Assembly: GCA_002342345.1 (NCBI GenBank)
Contig: DDPU01000038.1
Span: 9,869-16,852 of the forward strand
Source: Verrucomicrobia bacterium UBA2460
GTDB lineage: Bacteria; Verrucomicrobiota; Verrucomicrobiia; Methylacidiphilales; Verrucolacustridaceae
Reading direction: 5' to 3'
Length of the DNA: 6,984 nucleotides
The notes below the pieces were generated by a model that was given only the letters and a program-made list of their open reading frames with translations, did not search any database and had not been told where the DNA came from. Position 1 is the first letter of the stretch. Each line of letters starts with the position of its first letter. A program made the translations under genes and the position numbers. Below are positions 1-5,111 of the stretch, piece after piece.

Positions 1-52
1 CGGGAAAAGCCCCCCTGCCTAACGATTCTTCGCCATCCCCGTCTTCATTGGG
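1..52. other. Short non-coding end of window downstream of the left block
   Basis: These bases follow the stop codon of the last minus-strand gene. Read on the minus strand they contain a G-run followed by CTTTT near positions 6-17, which looks like the second half of a rho-independent terminator, but no matching C-rich arm lies before it inside the window. I see no gene or RNA here and cannot say whether transcription ends. Confidence 0.4.
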
Positions 53-574
53 TCACAGCGAGAGCAGCAATCGCAGCACGTTTTCCCAGCGATGCTGCTC
101 CGCCACCACCAGCGCCTTGCGGTCCGCCTCAGGAAGGTCGGCCTCCCTTTCAATCGCGAGAACCCTGGAGTTGTGTTCCTCCAGGGCAACCCGGTAACGG
201 CGCTCCTGCTGGGGGGAAAGCTCGGCCACGGTATAACCCTCGGGAAACTTGATGACCACCGGCCGGGTCTTGTCCCGGTTTTCCCAGTCATAAAAGGAGC
301 CCAGCGGGCGGGACGCCAAAAACTGCGAGGGATCCCCGATCAGGACCTCGTAGGAACGCGCCGCGCCATCGGGCCCCGCGCCGGCGGTAAACGGAAGGCT
401 GGCGGCAAAGGTGGTGGCGGTCAGGGGCAGGACGGCCAGGGTAAGGGGGCGGACAAAATAAAGGTCGGCGAAGGAATACATCGCCAAATCGGGCTCGAAA
501 AAATCCGCGGGAGGGACGGCACGGACCGCGGAGGTCATCGCCAATCCCACGAGGCAAATCCGCCAAAACTTCAT
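53..574 (-). CDS. Secreted or membrane-associated hypothetical protein, 173 aa
   Basis: I do not recognise a characterised family. The ATG at 574 opens a signal peptide of about 19 residues (basic MKFWR, hydrophobic core, cleavage probably after AVRA). Residues 39-65 form a second hydrophobic stretch running from FVRPLTLAVLPLTATTF to SLPFTAGAG, followed by a segment ending in FLASRPLGSF around 84-94. From memory, the pattern RP-L...LPFT...P..F..RPLG resembles short uncharacterised envelope proteins of other Gram-negative bacteria; this is recall, not a search. The C-terminal 60 residues are charged and helical (LSPQQERRYRVALEEHNSR and onward) and could form a short coiled coil. The gene lies 30 bp after the RNA methyltransferase stop and is probably last in that operon. 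An AAGGGAAG lies about 10 nt before the ATG and can serve as ribosome binding site. No catalytic motif is visible. Real gene: likely; function: unknown. Confidence 0.72.
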   Translation of the reverse strand: MKFWRICLVGLAMTSAVRAVPPADFFEPDLAMYSFADLYFVRPLTLAVLPLTATTFAASLPFTAGAGPDGAARSYEVLIGDPSQFLASRPLGSFYDWENRDKTRPVVIKFPEGYTVAELSPQQERRYRVALEEHNSRVLAIEREADLPEADRKALVVAEQHRWENVLRLLLSL

Positions 575-604
575 CCTGCCATGCTTCCCTTTCCCGGCGG
601 TTGG

Positions 605-1723
605 TCAATGCACCGGAGAAACGGCAGGTGAACCGCTTGGGGACAAACGGGAAGAAAGCCAGACAAGACATTCCACATGGGCGGTGCGGGGAAAGAGATC
701 GACCGGCTGGAACCACTGCGGTTCCCAGAAATCCGCGAGCGCGGCAAGATCGCGGGCGAGGGCGGGCGGATCACAGGAAAGGTAAAGGATCCCCACAAAA
801 GGACGCGCTTGTGCCAGAAGGGTCCGGGCATCCGGGCTGAGCCCTCCCCTTGGCGGATTGATCAGACATGCGGAGGGTCCCGGACCCAGCCGGGCAAGCG
901 CATTTTCCATCTCATCCTCGAATCGCCCCTCCAAAAGCTCCGCCCCCCCGACGTCCCTGTGAAAAACCTCCACTGCGGCGGGATGGGACTCCACCGCGAC
1001 AACGTTTTTGCCGGCCGCCACCAGGGGGGCGGAGAAAAATCCGGTTCCCGCATAGCCCTCCAGCACCGCCTTCACCCCGGCGGGCACCGCCTCCACCACC
1101 AGTTTTTTAAGGGGGTCGGCCAAGGGCCGGTTGGACTGGTAGAATGCCTCCCCCCTGACCTCGTCGGCCCGGATGGAGTAATGCGGGCGGGGGCGGGACC
1201 CCGAACGAAGATGGGCCAGCTTGGCGTTGACGTCCTCCGCCGCCAGCAGGCACCGGGAAACATCCACCAGGGTCCGTCCATCCACCCCGAGGAAGCCGAT
1301 TTTTCCCTCCCGGTTGTGGACGGTGATCCGGTTCCGGTATCCATAATCGGGCCCGGTGAGGATGGGGCGGAGGACCGGGTTCCGGATTTTTCCGATCCTG
1401 ATCAGGGCCGATTGGATCTGGGCCGCCTTGATCCTTGCCTCGGCGGGATAGGAAAGGTGCTGCGTGGCGCATCCGCCGCAGTTTCCAAAAAGGGGACAGG
1501 GTGCGGCCACCCGGTCCGGGGAAGGTTCCAATACTTCCAGGAGTCTGGCGCGGGCGAAATTCTTGTGCCTTTCCGTCAGCTCCGCGCGGACCCTCTCCCC
1601 GGGTGCGGTGAAGGGAACGAAAACAACCTTGCCTTCATGACGGGCAACGCCGTCTCCGCCGTAGGCAATCTCGTTTACGGTAAGTTCAACGGACGCGGAC
1701 CCGCCCGGAACCGGATGCTTCAG
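605..1723 (-). CDS. 23S rRNA/tRNA (uracil-5-)-methyltransferase, RlmD/TrmA family, with TRAM domain (CTG start)
   Basis: SAM-dependent enzyme that methylates C5 of a uridine in structured RNA, in the cytoplasm. Numbering from the proposed CTG at 1723 gives 372 residues, normal for the family when a TRAM domain is present. Residues 12-64 form that RNA-binding TRAM domain (YGGDGVARHEGKVVFV at 21-36, then the PGE turn). Cys76, Cys82, Cys85 (CPLFGNCGGC) and Cys158 match the four [4Fe-4S] ligands of RlmD. Gln196 sits in FYQSN. The SAM loop is YAGTGFFS at 224-231. NPPRGGL at 289-295 replaces the usual DPPRxG. YLSCDPPALARDL at 314-326 holds the nucleophile Cys317, and FPRTAHVE at 344-351 the proton-abstracting Glu351. 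No ATG, GTG or TTG occurs in frame upstream of the TTG at 1531 as far as I read (to about 1830), so a TTG start would lose the whole TRAM domain. The CTG overlaps the preceding gene's TGA (CTGA) and has AAGGA 9 nt upstream. Whether the target is rRNA or tRNA cannot be told; the Fe-S cysteines favour an RlmC/RlmD-type enzyme. Confidence 0.9.
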   Translation of the reverse strand: MKHPVPGGSASVELTVNEIAYGGDGVARHEGKVVFVPFTAPGERVRAELTERHKNFARARLLEVLEPSPDRVAAPCPLFGNCGGCATQHLSYPAEARIKAAQIQSALIRIGKIRNPVLRPILTGPDYGYRNRITVHNREGKIGFLGVDGRTLVDVSRCLLAAEDVNAKLAHLRSGSRPRPHYSIRADEVRGEAFYQSNRPLADPLKKLVVEAVPAGVKAVLEGYAGTGFFSAPLVAAGKNVVAVESHPAAVEVFHRDVGGAELLEGRFEDEMENALARLGPGPSACLINPPRGGLSPDARTLLAQARPFVGILYLSCDPPALARDLAALADFWEPQWFQPVDLFPRTAHVECLVWLSSRLSPSGSPAVSPVH

Positions 1724-2082
1724 TACCAGTTTTCCTTCAGATCGGCGGGAGGAACAGGCTCCACCTGACCGGTATCGTGGGCGGGCATCTTCATGGGCTT
1801 GGTGGGGATGAAGAAGGTGCCCACCTCGATCGCCCCCACCCCGGTGTCCATCACCATGCGGGAGGCACCCTGGGCCAAGCCCACCGTGTAGGCATAGGTC
1901 GGCCCTTTTTCCTGCAACAACTCATAATTGGAATCGAGAATCTCGGTGACAGCCAGGGTCACATTGGCGATGCCGCGCCCAAGCTTCTCCATGGCGGTGG
2001 GCTTGGGAGGAAGGCGAAGATCGGCCCAGGAGAGGGCGGGAAGAACCAGCGCGGCCAGAAGACAAACAGGAATCCTTTTCAT
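1720..2082 (-). CDS. Small secreted protein, TIGR04073-like (exosortase system-associated)
   Basis: A 120-residue protein with a clear signal peptide (MKRIPVCLLAALVLPALSWA, then mature DLRLPP). The mature part carries MEKLGRGIANVTLAVTEI at about 31-48, then a Gly/Ala-rich helix (AYTVGLAQGASRMVMDTG) and GAIEVGTFFIP. The order K-x-x-RG-x-x-N...E...G...GxG..E..TF is what I remember of the TIGR04073 family: short exported proteins of unknown function found in Verrucomicrobiota/Lentisphaerae genomes that also encode PEP-CTERM/exosortase sorting. The assignment is from memory of the family pattern; no exosortase gene or PEP-CTERM protein is present in this window. The length fits the family. The stop overlaps the proposed CTG start of the methyltransferase, and the amidase ends 48 bp upstream, so it sits mid-operon. 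The ATG at 2082 has only a weak AGAAAG before it. It is periplasmic or envelope-located by its signal peptide; no catalytic residues are evident. Confidence 0.75.
   Translation of the reverse strand: MKRIPVCLLAALVLPALSWADLRLPPKPTAMEKLGRGIANVTLAVTEILDSNYELLQEKGPTYAYTVGLAQGASRMVMDTGVGAIEVGTFFIPTKPMKMPAHDTGQVEPVPPADLKENWY
1733..1737 (-). promoter_or_regulatory. Ribosome binding site that decides the methyltransferase CTG start
   Basis: On the minus strand GAAGGAAAA lies within the last codons of the preceding gene. Its AAGGA core ends 9 nt before the CTG at 1723, an ideal spacing, and only 3 nt before another in-frame CTG at 1729, which is too close. The site therefore favours 1723 and fits translation coupled to the upstream gene. 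Confidence 0.55.
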
Positions 2083-2092
2083 AAGGTCTTTC

Positions 2093-2115
2093 TGCCATGC
2101 CGTGCCGCCATGGCA
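2093..2115 (-). other. Stem-loop in the spacer before the small secreted protein
   Basis: TGCCATG at 2093-2099 and CATGGCA at 2109-2115 are perfect inverted arms of 7 bp around a 9-nt loop. They lie in the 48-bp spacer between the amidase stop and the next ATG. No T-run follows on the minus strand, so this is not a standard intrinsic terminator; it could protect an mRNA end or affect initiation. A short arm like this can also arise by chance. Confidence 0.4.
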
Positions 2116-2130
2116 AGGCGGGGCTGGGGG

Positions 2131-3408
2131 CTAGCGGGAATAATTTGTGAATCCTGAAGGGGATTCGGCCTGCCGACGGAAAAAATCCGTCACCCCCTGG
2201 GCCACCAACTCCGCATATTCCCGGTAGACATTTCCCCGAAGGCGACCAGCCATGCGGCGGGCTCCCTCATATTCCCCCGCCTGGATCCAGGGGTAGACAT
2301 CCCGGTCGTTCATGTAGGGACCCTCCACAAAAACAACCGGGCCATCAAACATCCGGTTGGCAATCAGGTTCCGGTACCAGACATAGGGGCTTTGTCCGGT
2401 GGCGTGGGAGTAACCGCTGTCGGCGTAGTTCTCCGGGGGAAACCCCCACCCCTCCCGGAAGCGATCCGCAATGGCCGCACTGATCCCCAGTTCCAACGGT
2501 GTGGCCCCCTCCAGCAGCTTGCGCAGGAGACGGAATTTCTGGTCATCGTAGGCCAGCTCCTCCCGCGTGTAGGAGCCGTGGACAAACAAAACCAGGCGGT
2601 TGGCCGAGGTCAGGCGAACCCTGCCCCCCGGCCACGGAGCGGCGTTGAAATGGATGCACAGGGTGAGATCGGGCCTCAGCTCCTCGTTGACCCTGCGGGC
2701 CCGCGCCTGGATTTCCGCGGAACGGTAAAAAAGCAGCTCAGCGTTCCAGCGGATCAACCGGTTGGCGGAAAGGCGGGGGAGCCGGGTGCCGGCGGCGCCC
2801 TGCAGCAAATAGGTGATGGCTTCCGGATAGAGATCCCCGGGCCGGAGCGGGGTGGTCGGCTCCTGGCCCGCATGGGTCCAGACAACCGTGGCTCCGGCCT
2901 CCTCCAGTTTGCGTTCCAGAATCCGGCAAACCCTGAGGTTCAATTCCCCCTCCACCACGGGGCGATCCGTTCCGATCCGGAAGGACCGCTCCTCCAAATC
3001 CGCCCAGTCCCCGCCGATATGACCCGGATCCAGACAAATGACCTTCCCGGCAAGGGGCCGGGCCGGATCACCAAGGACGAGAGGAGGCAGGGAGGGAACA
3101 TCGCCGGCCGAGGCAAAGGTCAGCCGGTAAAGCGGATGGTTCCGGGCCGTGTCACGAAACAAGGTCACCCCGCCATCGTCCCAAAGCAGGTAAGGCCGGA
3201 GCGCGCCACCGGGATCAAAGACGGTCGTCAGACGGCTCTCAAACTCCTCCCGGGTGATTTTTCCCTGGCTTTCATCCAGCAAACGCCATTCCGGCGCCTC
3301 GGAAACCGGGGAAAAAAGAAACGGCTCGGCCAGGACCGGAGACAGGGCGGAAAAACCAAGGGCGGAAAGGATCCTGAGAGATGGGGGAAGACGCATGAAC
3401 AAGGCCAT
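2131..3408 (-). CDS. Secreted N-acetylmuramoyl-L-alanine amidase, Amidase_3 family
   Basis: Zinc hydrolase expected to cleave the bond between N-acetylmuramic acid and L-Ala of peptidoglycan, in the periplasm. From the ATG at 3408 the protein has 425 residues. Residues 1-27 are a signal peptide ending SPVLA before EPF; an ATG at 3396 (MRLPPS) would also keep it. Residues 28-118 are a poorly recognised N-terminal region. The catalytic domain starts with KVICLDPGHIGGDWA: His130 is the first zinc ligand, Glu153 or Glu155 (VVEGELNLRV) the second, His253 (LTLCIHFNAAP) the third, and Glu362 (VVFVEGPYMND) the catalytic base. About 95 residues separate the second and third ligands, more than in compact AmiC-like enzymes, and another 105 lie before the catalytic Glu, so the fold carries insertions. 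The open frame continues upstream to 3753, but that extension lacks a signal peptide, is antisense to the coiled-coil gene and is rejected. No good ribosome binding site is visible. It is probably the first gene of the minus-strand operon. Confidence 0.88.
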   Translation of the reverse strand: MALFMRLPPSLRILSALGFSALSPVLAEPFLFSPVSEAPEWRLLDESQGKITREEFESRLTTVFDPGGALRPYLLWDDGGVTLFRDTARNHPLYRLTFASAGDVPSLPPLVLGDPARPLAGKVICLDPGHIGGDWADLEERSFRIGTDRPVVEGELNLRVCRILERKLEEAGATVVWTHAGQEPTTPLRPGDLYPEAITYLLQGAAGTRLPRLSANRLIRWNAELLFYRSAEIQARARRVNEELRPDLTLCIHFNAAPWPGGRVRLTSANRLVLFVHGSYTREELAYDDQKFRLLRKLLEGATPLELGISAAIADRFREGWGFPPENYADSGYSHATGQSPYVWYRNLIANRMFDGPVVFVEGPYMNDRDVYPWIQAGEYEGARRMAGRLRGNVYREYAELVAQGVTDFFRRQAESPSGFTNYSR

Positions 3409-3483
3409 GATGAACCGGGAAAATTCCCAGGCAAGTTCGGCAGACGGCTTGAGATGGGTCACGGCGAACCTTACGCTGTCACG
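3409..3483. promoter_or_regulatory. Divergent intergenic region between the two operons
   Basis: The 75 bp separate the starts of the amidase (minus) and coiled-coil (plus) genes, so promoters for both blocks should lie here or overlap the gene starts. It contains an imperfect palindrome, GGGAA-AA-TTCCC (3417-3428), and the plus-strand promoter candidate listed separately. I found no convincing minus-strand -35/-10 pair. Confidence 0.5.
3449..3477 (+). promoter_or_regulatory. Candidate sigma-70 type promoter for the right block
   Basis: TTGAGA (3449-3454, five of six consensus bases) is followed after exactly 17 nt by TACGCT (3472-3477, matching the three most conserved -10 bases T, A and final T). 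A start about 7 nt downstream would fall at the ATG of the coiled-coil gene, giving a leaderless or nearly leaderless message. Found by eye; the -10 match is only moderate. Confidence 0.35.
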
Positions 3484-4227
3484 ATGGCAACGCCCCCGGA
3501 TTCCGGTTCCACCGCGCGGCGTGACCGCCGGATTGCCCTCGCGGCCTCGGCGCTGGCCGCCCTGGTCGCCGCGGGCTGGTTGACCCGCGAGAGGCAGTTG
3601 GCCGCGGATTTCGCCGAGTCCCGGGAGGAGGTGAGACAGGCCATGCACCGCCTCCAGACGACGACCGCCTCCACGGACCAGATCCGCGCCGCCTACCTCC
3701 AGCGGCGCGCGGAATGGGACGCCGCCCGCAAAAAGATCGAGCAACTCGCCCAACGACAGGAAGAGAAGAAGCGGGAAGCCTCCGCCGGGGCCGAAAAAAA
3801 GAAGGAGCGCGCGGAATCCAAGTCCCCGCCGCCGGACACATCCGGACTATGGGCCGCCCTCAACGCCCTCAAGCTCCCCTCGTGGACGGCCCTGCAAAAA
3901 ACGGAGGGGATGATCCGCCTCCTGCCCGGAGCCGCGGCCCCGCAGGGGAACGAAGGATACGCCGCATTCGGCGGGCTCGCCCGCACCCTGGCCGACGCCG
4001 ATGCCGACATGGACATGGAACTGCGGGCCCGGGCCGAACCGGGTCCCGACGCCCTTGAGACCGCGCAGGACAGGGCCAAGCGCCTGGCCGTGGCGGCGGA
4101 ACGCTCCCTCAAGGGAGGGGCTTCCCGCGTGCGCGTCGTGGCGGAGGTTGCCAAGGGTCCGCGTATGGAGTGGCGTTTGACACCGGCAGCCCCGCCTCCC
4201 GCCAAGACCCAACCCGCCCAGCCATGA
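3484..4227 (+). CDS. Membrane-anchored coiled-coil protein of unknown function, 247 aa
   Basis: I do not recognise a named family. From the ATG at 3484: a basic N-terminus (ARRDRR, 11-16), one membrane helix (about 17-33, IALAASALAALVAAGWL), then a long charged helix at 35-112 with heptad-like spacing that should form a coiled coil and ends in Lys/Glu-rich stretches. A Pro-rich hinge (SPPPD, 114-118) leads to a second domain (about 120-233), and the tail is Pro/Ala-rich. Topology by the positive-inside rule puts the bulk in the periplasm. The second domain has an alternating acidic run DADADMDME (171-179), a helix ETAQDRAKRLAVAAERSL (192-209) and a strand RVRVVAEV (215-222). This strand-helix-strand order is faintly reminiscent of OmpA-like peptidoglycan-binding domains, but the TD motif is absent, so this is weak inference. 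An in-frame ATG at 3454 is an alternative start. The stop overlaps the exonuclease ATG (ATGA), so it leads a tightly coupled operon. Confidence 0.75.
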   Translation: MATPPDSGSTARRDRRIALAASALAALVAAGWLTRERQLAADFAESREEVRQAMHRLQTTTASTDQIRAAYLQRRAEWDAARKKIEQLAQRQEEKKREASAGAEKKKERAESKSPPPDTSGLWAALNALKLPSWTALQKTEGMIRLLPGAAAPQGNEGYAAFGGLARTLADADADMDMELRARAEPGPDALETAQDRAKRLAVAAERSLKGGASRVRVVAEVAKGPRMEWRLTPAAPPPAKTQPAQP

Positions 4228-5108
4228 GCCTTGTCCTGGTCGACGGCCACTACTACGCCTACCGGTCCTTCTACGCCATCGCCCACCTCACCAACTCCAG
4301 GGGCGAACCGACCAACGCCGCCTTCGGCTTCACCTCCGCCCTTCTTCGCATGGCCGAAGACCTCAAGCCCTCTCTCGGCGCGGTGATCTTCGACGGGGGC
4401 GTGCCCCGGGAGCGGCTGGAGACCCATCCCGAATACAAGGCCAACCGCAAGGAAACCCCGGAGGCCCTGGAGAAACAGATCCCCCTCCTGCACGAAGTCG
4501 CCCAGGCCCTCGGCTGGAAAACCATTTCCCTCGAGGGCGAGGAAGCGGACGACGTCATCGCTTCCTACTGCCGGGCGGCGGGCGGGGCCCGGTGCATCGT
4601 TGCCACCAACGACAAGGACCTGATGGTGCTGGCCGCCGACGGCACAAAAATCTACCAGCCCAAATCCGAGGGTTTCGAGCTCCTCGGCCCGGAGCAGGTC
4701 GAGGCCAAATGGGGCGTGCCCCCCGGCAAGGTGCCGGAGCTGCTCGCCCTGACCGGCGACGCCTCGGACAACTTCCCGGGCATCGCCGGGGTCGGTCCCA
4801 AGACCGCCGCGAAGTGGATCTCCGAATTCGGCACCGCGGAGGGAGTCCTCGCCGCCGCGGACAAGATCAAGCCGGAGCGGTTCCGCCCGATTCTCCGGGA
4901 TTCCGCCGAGGTGGTCCGGCGCAACCGCAAGATGGTCGCGCTCCGCACCGGCCTCCCCCTTCCCACACCCATCGACGACCTGCGCATCGTTCCCGACCCG
5001 GAAAAGCAGGTGGAACTTTTCCGCCGCCTCGAGTTCAAGCGGTTCACCCGGGAGGCGGAGGCGCGCCTGGCCGCACGGAAGCCGAAGCAGGCCGACCTCT
5101 TTTCCTGA
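4224..5108 (+). CDS. Stand-alone 5'-3' exonuclease / flap endonuclease (PolA N-terminal family)
   Basis: Divalent-metal nuclease expected to remove 5' flaps or RNA primers and degrade DNA 5' to 3', acting in replication and repair. The 294 residues cover only the exonuclease part of DNA polymerase I: no 3'-5' exonuclease or polymerase domain follows. The expected acidic ligands are visible: Asp7 (VDGHYYAYR), Asp57 (VIFDGG), Glu107/Asp109/Asp110 (EGEEADDVIA), Asp130 and Asp132 (TNDKDL), Asp179 and Asp182 (TGDASDNFPG). The helical arch region carries EYKANR at 70-75. The helix-hairpin-helix is GIAGVGPKTAAKW at 186-198. The C-terminus reads KQADLFS; QADLF (289-293) matches the bacterial sliding-clamp binding pentapeptide. 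The ATG at 4224 overlaps the preceding stop (ATGA); the in-frame GTG at 4170 would lie inside the upstream gene and adds an unlike N-terminus, so it is rejected. Cousins are E. coli ExoIX and B. subtilis YpcP; whether a full PolA also exists elsewhere cannot be seen. Confidence 0.93.
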   Translation: MSLVLVDGHYYAYRSFYAIAHLTNSRGEPTNAAFGFTSALLRMAEDLKPSLGAVIFDGGVPRERLETHPEYKANRKETPEALEKQIPLLHEVAQALGWKTISLEGEEADDVIASYCRAAGGARCIVATNDKDLMVLAADGTKIYQPKSEGFELLGPEQVEAKWGVPPGKVPELLALTGDASDNFPGIAGVGPKTAAKWISEFGTAEGVLAAADKIKPERFRPILRDSAEVVRRNRKMVALRTGLPLPTPIDDLRIVPDPEKQVELFRRLEFKRFTREAEARLAARKPKQADLFS

Positions 5109-5111
5109 ACC

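Noticed and set aside
1..20. Possible intrinsic terminator after the left operon
   Set aside because: A G-run followed by CTTTT is present on the minus strand, but the pairing C-rich arm is not found inside the window, so no hairpin can be drawn.
677..1768. Plus-strand open frame of 363 codons opposite the methyltransferase
   Set aside because: The minus strand carries a complete TrmA/RlmD motif set over the same interval; the plus frame shows no family motif.
2392..3483. Plus-strand extension of the coiled-coil gene frame back to 2392
   Set aside because: This part is antisense to the amidase, whose zinc ligands and signal peptide are clear. A membrane helix directly follows the ATG at 3484, so the gene starts there or at 3454.
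3409..3753. N-terminal extension of the amidase frame to 3753
   Set aside because: It would place about 115 residues of low-complexity sequence before an evident signal peptide and overlaps the divergent coiled-coil gene.
4170..4223. Earlier GTG start for the exonuclease
   Set aside because: It lies inside the coiled-coil gene and adds 18 residues unlike any PolA-family N-terminus; the family begins right at the MSLVLVDG start.
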